Source: Bisporella sp. PMI_857 (Eukaryota; Ascomycota; Leotiomycetes; Helotiales; Helotiaceae). From it: 64,000 nt of DNA. The stretch is from contig JAJSPD010000038.1 in assembly GCA_021307315.1 (NCBI GenBank), positions 1-64,000 of the forward strand. The letters run 5' to 3'. Every line of letters starts with the position of its first letter. Position 1 is the stretch's first letter. Position numbers and translations under genes: made by a program. This document shows positions 11,747 through 23,680 of the stretch, one piece after another. Below the pieces are notes generated by a model. It was not told where the DNA came from and did not search any database. It saw only the letters and a list, made by a program, of their open reading frames with translations.

Positions 11747-13136
11747 CGTCGCCTTAAGTGAACCGGTCTGGTGTTTAGGCAGGGAATATAAGCCAGTGCA
11801 GAAGATCCCTCCACTGAAAACTGCCAGAATTACACCAAGCCAAGTTTCGAACGACCCCGAAATTCAAGAACCTGCTCAACCTGTGACTCCACCGGACAGC
11901 AATGAGAACAGTGTTGACTGGGCTATAGCTCAGTCTGACTCCGAGGTGGAAGGGCAAGACGGAGGATGGCCTGCATCATTCTTGGATGATTTTGAGGCGA
12001 GGATATGGCTTACATACAGGTCCAATTTCCCAGCGATTCCTAAATCACAGGATCCTAAGGCCGTGTCTTCTATGTCGCTTTCCGTACGATTACGGAGTCA
12101 GCTAGTGGATCAGAAGGGGTTCACATCTGATACTGGATGGGGGTGTATGATCAGATCAGGTCAAAGTCTATTAGCAAATTCCTTGTTGGTATTAGAACTA
12201 GGAAGAGGTAAATTACATTTTATTATGTACGATGCTCACAAAGATTGCTGATTCGAGGCAGACTGGCGTCGTGGGATGGCAACTTCCGAACTGAAGATTC
12301 TCTCACTATTCGCTGATGATCCAAGGGCTCCTTATTCCATTCACAAATTCGTGGAACATGGCGCGTCTGCATGTGGCAAACACCCAGGGGAGTGGTTTGG
12401 TCCATCAGCTACCGCACGCTGTATTCAGTAAGATGCCCTACTTTCACAAAGATTTCCATTGACTTAAATAGGGCATTATCTAACGGTCGTCAATCTTCCA
12501 AGCTCAGGGTATACATAACGGGCGATGGCTCGGATGTCTATGAGGATACGTTTATGGGCATTGCAAAACCTGCTGGTGATACCTTTCAGCCAACTTTGAT
12601 TCTGGTCGGGACACGTTTAGGTCTGGATAAAATTACTCCAGTTTATTGGGAGGCCCTCAAAGCATCATTACAGATGCCGCAGTCTATAGGTATTGCTGGG
12701 TAAGTAGAATACCTAAGTGTGCAATTTCGTTCAACTAAATCTTCCCAGCGGTCGTCCATCTTCATCCCATTACTTTATAGGCGTCCAAGGCTATGACTTC
12801 TTTTACCTTGACCCTCATCAGACCCGCTCTGCACTACCATTACCGGACAACGTAGATGATTACACCCAGGAAGATATTGACTCATGCCACACTCGCCGGT
12901 TACGGAGGATTAACGTGAAGGAGATGGATCCTAGCATGTTGCTTGCATTTCTGATACGTGATGAGGATGACTGGAGAGACTGGCGTAGATCTGTTCAAGA
13001 AGTGCAGGGGAAGGCCGTGATCCATGTCGCCGATACTGATCCAGCTTTGTATAGGACTGGCGTGGAGCGAGAAGGAGCCATAGATGAGGTAGAGACCTTC
13101 GATGACGACGATGACGATACTATAGTAAATGCATAA
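11676..13136 (+). CDS. ATG4: Cysteine protease Atg4 (Atg8-processing, autophagy)
   Basis: Cleaves the Atg8 C-terminus and later delipidates Atg8-PE. Exons 11676-12207, 12262-12427, 12472-12699 and 12749-13136 give 437 residues. The catalytic Cys157 lies in [13 protein letters not shown]. The Asp/His pair is in YLDPHQT (Asp330, His332) after [17 protein letters not shown]. The family motif [20 protein letters not shown] precedes the active site, and [14 protein letters not shown] follows. The C-terminus is very acidic (DDDDDDT). A possible LIR-like motif in the tail (EVETF) is not clear. Introns are 54, 44 and 49 nt. The gene is divergent from SQS1 and convergent with JJJ1. Confidence 0.97.
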
Positions 13137-13430
13137 CGGAATTAGATGGAAATATCAGGGTTTGGCGTCTGGATAAGGCAGAAAGGCTTGGCATTAGACA
13201 GAATCCGTGCTGTGCTAGTCTCATGACATCGGCAAAGTTTACATGGGAGAGATATATAATTATTCGTCCAAGGAGCATGACATATAGGTGAACTTCTGAC
13301 TAACTTTTATCATCAATGATATCCCCGAGCGCCTCGCTATGCCCTTATGAATCGAGCTACCTAACGCCGTAAAGCATATTTATCATATACAAGTAGCGTG
13401 AATCCCTGTACCGTCTTATACTCCTTATTT

Positions 13431-15159
13431 TTATCGATTTTTATCCTTGCCCTTGCCTTTGACTACTGGGTTGGCATGGCTTGGCATTCTTTTCAAGTGG
13501 TCGAAAAGTTTGTTTTTGGAGGGGAAGCTAGTGTTGCAACTGGTGCATGCGAACTACAAAGTGTCAGAGAGATATACCGCGGTTTTTAGGCCCGAGCTTA
13601 CCTCTTGATTATTAGTAGCATCCAGTGCTTGTCGAGCAGCCGCCTTCTTTGCCTTCTTCAGCTTTGCTTTTCCAAGTTTTGGTTTGACCGAATCTGTATC
13701 GCTCGGGGTTGATATGGAAGCTGAGTTGTTCCCGTCTGTGGAGGTCATCGGAGCAGTTGCTACTCCGTTCAGAGAGTTTACAAGACGTTGCTCTACCTCT
13801 TCTCGTGATGCATACTCACTTCCCATATATGAAGTCTCAGCATCGCTGTCCCCAAGTTCCTCAATTTTCCCACTGGTTGTCTCTAGGGCTTGTAGGTTGT
13901 GCTCACTTTTGCGATCCTCTTCTCTATCTGCTACCCCATCCTCATTATTGGTATCTGAGGCCTCGCCTTCTAATTCTAACCTTTCGATATCTTTCGCGGG
14001 AATACCATTCTTATTATCATATGCGCTATCAAGCCCTAAACGCTTGTTCTCTTTATACATTTCCCTTTTCAGATTGTTTACATTTTTGATATGCTTCTTG
14101 CTTCTCTCATGAGCCTCATATTGCTTTTCGCTCTTGAATATCTTTGCACAAGCGACGCATTCGATATGCTCCGCTTCGGACTCTTCGGACTCGCTGAAGG
14201 TTGCCTCCTCTGGTGGTTTGGTAGACTTTGCCCACTCTGGAACAACGTGCTGATTTAATTTTGCTTGATATGCAGCCCTGGATCGCGCGGCTTGAGCTGC
14301 TGCAGCATCGCGCAAAATCCTTTGTCGCTCCTCGTCCGTTTTTAAGTTTCGTAGATATCTTGGGTCTCTTTTTCGAGCGAAAGCCACCAGCGCCGTGACA
14401 GCATCGTTGAATTGTCTGATGCCTTCATCGCGGCGTTTTTTATTTTCCTTCTCGATAAGGCGGCGAATTGTCCTGTCTGGGCCATCCGAAGTCTTGTATT
14501 GATCCCGCCACGAATAGGTCTTTTTGGTAGAAAATCCACTCCACACCCTGTAGAACGGCCTAACCACCTGTTCGTAATCATCGGTTGAAGTACCGAAATC
14601 GGGATAGTCTAGAGGTTGAGTGTTGTTGTAACTGCATACATTGTATTCTTCCTCTGCTAGCGTTTGGAATGTCTTTCTCAATATCCCATAGAACCCGTTG
14701 GGAGTATCTGTAAATGGAACGGTAGGTCCGAATCTGCTGATGAGAGCTATAATATCTTTGGTACTCGTGAAGCGTGAGGTATCTTCGTTATTGTCCACCT
14801 TCGATGTCCCGTCATTTCCTTCTAATATGTCATCGCGATGAGAGTCATACCAAGCCCTCTCTTGCGGATCTGAAAGTACTTCGTGTGCAGCCTGAAGTTC
14901 GGCAAATTTGCGGGTGGCATTCTCGACGTCACCAAAGTTTCGGTCGGGATGAAGTTCCAGAGCTCTCCTTCTGTAAGCTCTTTTTATTCTACAGCAAGGT
15001 TAGCCTGCTTGTATTAGGAGCGCATTCAAGAAGATATACTCACTCATCCTCCGTCGCGGAGCGTTCTATTCCCAGAAGCTCGTAATAGTCGGTTTTCTTA
15101 GGAAGGGTATTTGTATGCCCGCTAGCGTCACCGCGAGGCGACGACTGTTCGGCACCCAT
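13431..15159 (-). CDS. JJJ1: J-domain and zinc-finger protein Jjj1 (DNAJC21-like)
   Basis: Cytosolic Hsp70 co-chaperone that helps release shuttling factors from late pre-60S ribosomes. Exons 15159-15044, 14988-13602 and 13553-13431; 541 residues. The J domain (about 23-90) has YYELLG and the HPD triad in [11 protein letters not shown] first C2H2 finger ([20 protein letters not shown], from about 314) is followed by a charged coil. A second finger, [20 protein letters not shown] (Cys504, Cys507, His520, His526), is encoded by the 123-nt last exon and ends in a Lys-rich tail. If the last intron were kept, translation would stop at 13554 without the second finger. The family normally has both fingers, so the spliced form is taken as the main product. 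Confidence 0.93.
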
Positions 15160-15997
15160 GATTCTTGTATTGCAAGCATAAGGTTATAGAATGTGAGGGT
15201 GGAAGATTGTACGGATGTGGCAATGTAAATTATTTGGAAATCAGTGGCCAGCCTCTCGGTCTGGTAGCCAGTCAGATTGAAATGCAGCCTTATGAGGGGC
15301 TGGAAGGCTGGAGGGGTCACAACCGCATTATTGGAAGATTTCCTCTAGGCTTTGGGGCCTTTGGGTTGGGGCCAAGCATAACTTTAATCGACAGTAACTA
15401 TACAGAGCCTAGTTTTTACCTTTTGTGTTAGCCTCAACTCTTTCACCTTTCCCACCCCCATTGTTTACTAGAACTGCTACTGTTGTACCGCTATACCCGC
15501 CTAAACTCACCATCAAATCGTATTACTCTCCATAGGCGCAAGTAGGAGCCCAAAGGTGTATACAAGAATGGGCACATGGCAGCTATTGCATTGTCATATT
15601 TAACTTTCCTGTGATTACCTGACTCGAGCCTGGCGGGCTAGCTTTTATTAAGTAGAGAGGAAGAGACTCATTCGTCATTATCCAACATTTTAGTGTGTCC
15701 AAGTCACCCGCTACGGGTGCGGCCTCTAGCTTGACTTTGATTCTCACTTTAACCTCCATCAACCTTCATAGCGCCAAGTTTCGACCCCCAAACATGAGAA
15801 CAATTTATAACTTACAGCATCATGTCTGACGGCTTCTAGAGTACTCCTACTTGGTGGGCTGTCTGTGGTTCTTGACATATGACCCGTGACGTCGAGGGAT
15901 TTATTTGCTACCGAGCCATCAGCCTCTCAACCTTTTGCGACTCTATCCGCTTTGTTGATTCGCCCTTTGTGCTCAAAGACTACCAAGTAAAGCAACT
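15160..15997. promoter_or_regulatory. Divergent JJJ1/SPX-RING intergenic region
   Basis: 838 bases between two start codons. No gene is seen; pyrimidine-rich leaders flank both sides. Confidence 0.55.
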
Positions 15998-18235
15998 ATG
16001 AAGTTTGCGCACGAGTTTCAGTCAGCATTGCTGCGCGAAGGTTTTCCTGAGCACTGGGTGGCATCCGCCTTCCCTTACAAACAGCTCAAGAAATCTATCA
16101 AAAAGGTGCAAAAGGAGCTGGAAGAAAACAACGTGGACTTTTCCAAACTGGAAGAAGGGGCTTTTGAATATGACTTCCAAGGTAGATTTAGCCCAAGCCT
16201 CACATGTAGCGCCTTTCTAGCTAGACGGTTAATTTTTCCTCCTAGGCGACCGGAAACGGCCTCGTCCAAGACTTACGCTCCTCTTCGAGAATCTGCATGA
16301 TACTGAATCTACGCCATCTCGGACAGTGTTGTCGCTTTACTCATCAGATTCTGAATGTTCGCCAAAACAAAGTTCTAATTTGGAAGCCAAAGTAACTAGT
16401 CAGTAAGTCATATTACTGTTTTCACAATCTCTTAGTTCAAGTTTCCACCTTTTCGGTTGTTTAAAAGGCATATCATGTGGCCCAACGCCTCTAGGTCTTT
16501 ATCCTGTGAATTGTTAAATTTGGGAACCATACTATACCCTGTTGTACTCTTTTCTCATTCCTGGTCCGCTCAACAAGACGTAAGAATATAATGTTCTTTT
16601 ACTAGCTTCGCTCCACGTGGTATATGCATGCCTCGATTCGTAATGTTTTCTCCAACATTCAAACACTGCTTTACAGGCAAGGCGGCGCATGGCGGTCATA
16701 GTTTTCTGAACGTGTTCTGTACTATTAATTGTACTTAAAAAAATAAGAGAATACACTGATGTATACTGATTCACGATAGGCACAATGGAACTGCGACAAA
16801 AGGTTCAAACGTAAAGGGCGATATGACGCTTCGTCGGGTTGAGATCCCTCTGACTCTCGATGCTGAATTCTTCACGCTTGTCAAAGTACGTTGAAAGTTG
16901 GCTCTGAGCTATTCATCAGATTTGCCTCCTGTCATGATTCAATGGTATACTTAGATACATCAGCTCCTCTCGCTAATCTTCAACAGGGCGATGTCAAACA
17001 CCTAGATCTGATCCAAGAAAATACGGAAAAGGCCCTTGTGGACAAAATTGCCGAGCTTTCGCAACAAGTCATCAGCTTGACCAAGCCTTCGAGATACAAA
17101 ACGACCGATATGAATCGCTGGCGGGAATTATTCGATATCTATCTACAGGCAGGCGTCTTTTTTTCTACCAAGGAGCTAGACCACGGTCAACGCAATAGTA
17201 AGATCCTCCCTTTGTGTGTGAAGTCGTGATTGCCGATTGAGTAAAGCCACCAAGATCCACGAGTGTGCAGTATCACGATGTAATATTAATGTCTACGGTG
17301 GTAAAACTTGATGGCCAGAACCCCGTGCCATGCGATTGTCTGGCGTAATAGATGCTAACTCTTGAAAATTTCAGGCACCATAGCGAAACGTCAATTAGAA
17401 TGGTTTCAGGAAGAAGTCCATCGTAGGGGACTAACAGGTAAGCATAAATTAAGTCGCGCAGATATCGCTTCGGAAAGCGACACTGCCAACCTAGATCCCA
17501 GGTCGTCATGTATGGATAGTAATTATTGCTCCAGGCTCATTCAAACTATCTGTCAGTCGGGAGGCGTTGAACAGGTTTCTTGACATTAATGTAACTCTCT
17601 GGCAGAACCTAAAATACCAGGAAATGAACCAGCAAGCAATTGGCAAGATTCTAAAAAGTAAGCCCGCCGCATATTAAAGAATCTTTCACTTGCCACCAGA
17701 TACTGGCCCTGACATATTCCAAGAGTTTGATAAAAGGACGCTTCTTGGAGCAAGGAAGACCTTCCCGAGGTTTATTCAACGGCACCCAATAATCTCATCT
17801 TCTATCGCGAAAGCAGTGTGCTCCCGAATAACACAAGACCTCATTAAAATCACTCCACAGCTTGACGACTTTCTGTGCCCCATCTGTCTTTCCGTAGTTT
17901 GGCGGCCGATAAAGATGAAATGCCAACATCTCTTCTGCATTGGCTGCACTGTAGCAATGCAGCGACAGGGAAAACAATTCTGCCCTCTCTGTCGAGAGAA
18001 CGTTATTCTGGATGCCGATACTGACAGTATTGATGAAGAGTAAGCATTCCAGAAGCCCAGCACTCATTAAGAAGAGATGATGAATTCTGACACTTAAAGG
18101 CTATCGAAGTATCTTAAAAAATACTTTCCGAAGGAAGTTAGGCAGAAACAGATTGAGCTCGAGACAGCCGCAGGTCGAGAACAATTTGGTGTCCTTTACA
18201 AGCACCCCTCAGAGCAAAGGTGCAACATAATGTGA
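15998..18235 (+). CDS. SPX-domain RING-type E3 ubiquitin ligase
   Basis: Eight exons: 15998-16181, 16246-16402, 16780-16885, 16987-17197, 17375-17437, 17535-17657, 17700-18039 and 18100-18235; 439 residues. An N-terminal SPX segment, KFAHEFQSALLREGFPEHW with the Lys-rich KQLKKSIKKVQKEL, is the type that binds inositol pyrophosphates; it continues through RRVEIPLTLDAEFFTL to about residue 280. A C3HC4 RING starts at Cys341 (CPICLSVVW, CQHLFCIGC, CPLC). The same architecture is known from filamentous-fungal RING-14-type proteins. The target is unknown; a link to phosphate sensing is inferred from SPX alone. Intron 2 is unusually long (377 nt). The last exon ends CNIM with a Cys four residues from the C-terminus, not a confident prenylation box. 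Confidence 0.88.
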
Positions 18236-18919
18236 ATTTCACCATTTTATGGCCCGCCATGGGTTGTTGGCATTTCGACTTCTCAAGCACTTTAGAGATG
18301 GTACTCCTGAAGATCAGTTTTGTATAGTCATCATAATACCCCGTAAATAGCGTATCAGAAAGCGATAATTCTTTCCCAATACGCTCTCATTGGCTTGGTT
18401 GGTCTCAGGCCTTGACTGAGAAGGCCTTTATTTCCACGCAAAGAGTGACGCTTATCTATATCTAGACACTGCTTAGATGTTTTGCTTGTAAGGGACATTA
18501 TGCGATCGACCCAGAAGACATGCGAGCCCTTCTGTGACAATTAGGATGGTCTCATATAATTCAATTCAGAGCATACAAATCTATGAGGTATGAGCTTAAG
18601 GCTGGTGATTTTATCCGGCCCAAACTCGGCTGTAATTACAAGTATCAATAAAGAAGCTAGTGAGAAGGGCTAGACCAGCCAAGACAGGGGTGGAAGTTCA
18701 AGCGAAAGTGGGGGAGTGAGGGGAGACCAAATATCATCCAATGGAGACCAGTGGTACATCATCGCCGTAGTACTCTACCAAACTACACCTCTTCTTCATT
18801 AACTAAGGCGACAGTTATGACATTGAGTTGGAGCCGTTCTTGAGGCCGCCAGATACCTTACTACGTATTGCGATATGTTTGTACAGCAATAGCGTAAGCT
18901 GCCAGGCAACAACACCGGC
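18236..18919. other. Spacer between SPX-RING and F-box genes
   Basis: 684 bases with the 3' end of one gene and the leader of the next. No further gene seen. Confidence 0.6.
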
Positions 18920-20886
18920 ATGGCTCGCCACAACGACAATATCAAGGCTATCGCAAGTCCCATACAAGCACTCCCAGACGAAGTACTTCAGCATATTCTC
19001 TCCTACATCTCGGCTCAAGACATTATTCTAGGCGTCCAGCGCGTCTGCAAAAGATTCAATAGATTGGCAAACGAGCCATTACTATGGCGGAGCTTATGCA
19101 AGCTGGACTACAATTATTGGGATTTGAAGCACCGCATAAAACAGAAGTTCCTAGGTAGTGTCAGTGATGTGGATTGGAAGAATCTCTACCGACATCGAAG
19201 CTTGGTTGATAGGCAGACTACTGCACATTTGGATAGTATTTTGAAAGGGCAGATAGACCGAATAAAGAAGTTTGACTCAATTGGCAAGTTTGGATACGAT
19301 GCGAAGGATACCCTCTTGCGACATTGCAGAACTAGTGATCAGGCTGGTGACGTTCTTTCGAGAAGGTAAATCTCTGTTCATGATTATATAGCGGTTTCTA
19401 ACTACTTCCAAGATATTATGCTACGGCGGTACTGGATTATGTACACAGGTCCAAAGCCTTGGCTGAATGGTCTAGGCTTGCACAAGGAGAGTCTGTACCT
19501 ATAGAGATGGCGCTGGGATCTTTCGACTTATTCGTCCTCCACGACCAACATGGAGATCTTTTAGAGGTCGGTGAGGAATGAGACGACCGAGTGACCCATT
19601 TGCTGATTTTATTGTAGATCGCCGAAATCTTTGATGGGCTTGTCGCCAGGCTTAGGATAGAGTACCCTGGCCTCGACCAGCTTACCCCACGTCGGAAGGC
19701 TCTTGCAGTGGTCTCTTTCCTGCGAGCACACAATTTGGTCGGCATCGATTCAGAGCTGGCGTATAGAGACTTACAAAATAATTACATTGGAATAGCTCTC
19801 CAGGATCCGTCACATCCCGCACTACCTCTTATCTCAGTCGCGATCTTCTGTGTTGTGGCGTGTAGGGTTGGACTAGATGCGCGGTGTTGTGGAATTCCTA
19901 ACCATATGCACGCTATGGTGTACCCTAAACCTTCGGAATCTCTCGATGGTAAAGGAGAGGATATGTCACCCATGTACTTAGATCCATATCGATCAGAGGT
20001 CGAGGTGCCCATAAGCAATCTTCGTGAAATGCTCTCTGGGTGGGGGATTGAGCAAAGGGACTTCGATCGCTTATTGTCAGACTCGACTATCCCTAGTCTG
20101 ATATTGCGTACGTCAAGAAATATCTTAGCGACAGTACACGAGTTCAGAGGTCAAGGTGGAGATACACTGAATACAGGTCACCCCAGCATACGTCTCTATG
20201 GAAACCCTTTCGCTGACATGGATAATGCATTTTACTCGGCCCTTTGGGCAAATTTTATGCTATCTAGTCCAACAGCCAGGAGTGACGGTCACAATCAGCA
20301 ACAATTTGTTCCATTGATATTGGAGAGATTCGAGAGATTATTTCCAATGGATGCTTCGCTGATCGAAAAGCACGTACGTCCGCTGTTCAACAACCCATCT
20401 AATGGGCAGCACTGGGAGTTGCATGAGGCTCTAAGGGTGGTTCGTGCTGCAGACCAAACATCTAAACAACTGAAACCACGGGATAGCCCATCGGCTCGCG
20501 ATCGGGTAAGATACAGGGTAGGCCAGGTGTTTCGACATAGGCGATACAATTACACGGCCGTGATTACCGGGTGGGACATCGAATGCGGGATGAACTCGGA
20601 TTGGATGGCACATAATAACATAGATACCTTATCACGTGGCCGAAACCAAAGCTTTTACCATGCGCTGTGAGTACTAGCAGCACCGCTGCCATATGCAAGA
20701 CTTACCAACAGAACGTCTAGTGTCGAAGATACAAGTATCCGCTATGTGGCTGAGGACAATATAGAAATCATCACGCCGGATGAGCCTACGTCCCTGATGG
20801 GGTTAGCAGGACGCTTCTTCAAGCGTTGGGACAGCGAGAGTAAGACTTTTATTTCCAACATACGGGATGAGTTTCCTGAAGATTGA
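18920..20886 (+). CDS. FBXO21-like F-box protein with SirB1-like and YccV-like domains
   Basis: Predicted substrate receptor of an SCF ubiquitin ligase. Exons 18920-19365, 19413-19566, 19618-20666 and 20712-20886; 607 residues. The F-box is near the N-terminus (IQALPDEVLQHILSYISAQD, about 14-60). The middle resembles the transglutaminase-like SirB1 region (DPSHPALPLISVAIFCVVAC then RVGLDARCCGIPNHMHAMVY). From about residue 494 a YccV/HspQ-like hemimethylated-DNA-binding-type domain follows (RYRVGQVFRHRRYNYTAVIT, GWDIEC). This domain order matches animal FBXO21. The substrate is not known. The Cys and His residues of the SirB1 region (DARCCGIPNHMH) are present, but catalytic activity cannot be claimed. 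Confidence 0.88.
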
Positions 20887-21228
20887 AAGGATTGTGTATA
20901 TCATGGTCATTTTATATTTACAGCAATAAGAAGTAGCTCATCCTGTTGATTATTAATCTGCATCCCCTGCCATATGATGGCAGAATATGGCATTCAACTT
21001 TGTTTTCTTCATGTTCCAGCTCAATGAACCTTTCTATGCAGTTTTTGCCCACATAATTTGGGATGAGATGGCCTTGCAAGGCTATAATATATGATTCTTA
21101 GGGATGATTAACTGGTAATGCCTCCACAACTATACCGTTTATGTCTTGTAGACGTGTTCTGCAGATCAAATTGATTACTACCTCGGCCTCTCCCTGGCTA
21201 TGCCTGGCAAATTAAGGTTTCGGGTTCT
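20887..21228. other. Convergent 3' spacer
   Basis: 342 bases with the 3' ends of the F-box and UCH genes; nothing else seen. Confidence 0.6.
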
Positions 21229-22975
21229 TCAGCAGTTGCCCTCCTGTGCATCCCGCATTATTTTGCTAAGAACGCCTTTTCCAGCGAGTTCCTTGATAGA
21301 GTTGTAGATAGCTGGGGTGTGATCATGCTTCCGCCGTGCGGCTAACGCATCCTCTTGAATAATGTGAGCGGCCTCCTCTACGAATTCCATTTGTAAACGC
21401 TGCTGCTCCTGAATCAACCTCCTACAGTACTCTATGAGATCGAACGGATCTGGACTGTTGATCTGGCGCCGTGCTGAATCTGACATGACTGCTTGGTCGA
21501 TCATTTCTTGTGTCATTCCAAAGTTCGGTTCAGGCTCGGGTTTTAAGGTAGCGAGTTCACTTGTGTCCATGAATTCCCTCCAAGCAGGGTTACTAGCTGA
21601 GAGCGCATCCTCAATGCTGATAAGTGATTTTATGTTCTGGGCCAATTTTTCTGGGATTATGCACAGCGGACTTCTGCAGAGTGATAGCAGGTTGTAGTTA
21701 ACATCATCATCGGCATACTGAGATATATGCGCGGAGATATGGTCTCTTGCAACAGATACCCAGTTGGTTTTGTATTCCCCTCGCCAAGTCAGCATTTCAT
21801 ACAATAAAGGGCATATCGACTTACCAACAGCAACTGGTGCCCACTGCAGCCCATCTAGCCGCCAGACTGTGCCACTGATTGGCACATATGCGATAAAATG
21901 ATATCCTGACTGCTCTTCAGCTCTATTTTTCTTCTTAGCACTTGTGGACTTCTTCCGCTTAGAATTTGGAGCCTTCTGGGCCTTCTTCCACTTGTCCAGC
22001 TCATTCTCAAGGGCTAGGTCCGAATTTAGCATATCCATCCTTCTGAACAAATCACATTAGCATGAGAACAAATGTTACGGCTCCAGCTGATACCCAAGAC
22101 ATACCTTGCAAATGAATTATGGATGTTGCGGATAAATCTATTTTGACCAAGTCTCTGTCCTCGATAGGGAGGTCTTAGCTCTTGGGTCTCTTCCTTGAAG
22201 CATCTCAGCGCATCGCCTATGTCAAGAGAGGGAACATTCATGACAATGTTAAGCAGGGCGATTGTAGCACACGCATTGTTGATAGTCTATAAACCGTCAA
22301 CATCATGTTCATTCGTTCCTCTACAGAGCCGGTTTCAAACTACCTGGTTAGCAAACCAGACATGACCTGGACATCGCGGAATGTCCTCTGTCTCAAGTTC
22401 TTGATCTTCCTCTCGATACCGGAAGAGAAATATGAGTCCATACACAGGTTGACTTATACTGGAATTAGAAATAATCAAAGTAGAAGGGAGAAGGGCTTAC
22501 GGAAGGAATGAAAGGGCTTCATCGTCAAGACCATATACTTCACGTATCTTGACATTTTGAACTCCATATTGACGCAAGATATAGTTGAACAATTCCTAAA
22601 CTTTTATTAGCTTTGACTTTTGGCATAGTGTCATCTCGAACCTACAGGATTTGACTCAAGCTCAACCCATCCTTGCCAGCTCTCGCGCTCCTCGTCTGAT
22701 AATGCTTTCATCGCCTTCGGTATAGGGTCATTGGATTTGGAAGAAGCGTGCTTTCTCTTCCTCAGGCCTGCTCTCTTGCTTGGAGTTGAATCTATGATGC
22801 TATCAAAGGTGCCATCCCGAGTAACGCTCGTATCTTGTGACGATTTGGCAGCTAGAGAGCTTTGGGGGGATATGTCTAAGCTATTGCTCCGTGTGCTCGG
22901 TGATAGTTTTGTCTTGGATGATCTTCTTGGATCTGATGAACTTAACGCCAGCTGTTCTTCTATAGACATTTCCAT
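21229..22975 (-). CDS. uch2: Ubiquitin C-terminal hydrolase, UCH37/UCHL5-like (Uch2)
   Basis: Cysteine deubiquitinase of the UCH family; the UCH37 branch docks on the 19S proteasome. Exons 22975-22646, 22595-22501, 22458-22344, 22286-22105, 22042-21825 and 21779-21229; 496 residues. A long Ser-rich, basic N-terminal extension (about 1-95) precedes WQGWVELESNPELFNYILRQ. Catalytic Cys186 is in TINNACATIALLN, His289 in GYHFIAYV and Asp304 in RLDGL. A Lys-rich insert (258-281) separates Cys and His halves. The C-terminus RRKHDHTPAIYNSIKELAGK matches the UCH37 tail rather than short UCH-L1/L3 enzymes. The last intron (21824-21780, 45 nt) is a multiple of three and free of stops, so a retained form would add 15 residues at residue 314. 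The start is the first ATG in frame; an upstream exon cannot be excluded. Confidence 0.88.
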
Positions 22976-23680
22976 TTTGACTTTCGGAATTGTCGAAGGA
23001 TGTCACAAGCCCATGTGAAAGCGTGCATATAGAATTCAGCATACAGTCCCTTAGAACATTCATGGCAATAAAGAGGCGGTATGGAGTCAAGCCACGTGCT
23101 TGGAAGCGGAGAGCAATGGAGGTCAACTTCAGGGTGGTGAATATATTAGACGCTAGTTAGGCCTTATGTGGTTGGTAATGTATTGCAGCAGAGCAGCAGA
23201 ATCTAGGGGCAAAGAGTGAAAATAATGTTTGCTGAAACTTGCATGTATGAAGTGGATTGATAAAGAAGAGGAGGAATATGAAGATTGTACAGGCCTTACA
23301 TGTATGTGGGAGGGACATTCTTAAATCAATTTTCGTACATTTGGCCGTTTGACAAGGCAAAGCTGAATACCTAGTTTTACTTGCAGTTCACAATAATTCA
23401 ACAGAATATCCAAGCAAGGTTGGTTGCCCCAGGCTGTGCCAAGCCCAAGAAAATCAGCGCGTCAACCTCACAACGCGGTTACCTACCTGAAAGGAAAAAA
23501 AAAAGAATAATAATAATACAGGATCAACAGCTATCTCCGGCATTGATAATAGCAAATCCTGCGTATTCGCGCGCCCTCGAGCTGCCCCTGGATCCTGCCC
23601 AGCTTCGCCGTATTTTCCCACAAACTCGGCGCAACACCCATCACCATCCTACATCCGTATTTTCTTCCCCAGAGTATGCC
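22976..23680. promoter_or_regulatory. Divergent UCH/POM152 intergenic region
   Basis: 705 bases between start codons. A short A-rich purine run (GGAAAAAAAAAAGAATAATAATAA) lies near 23490-23516. No gene seen. The POM152 frame is open upstream of its first ATG, but without another ATG. Confidence 0.55.
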
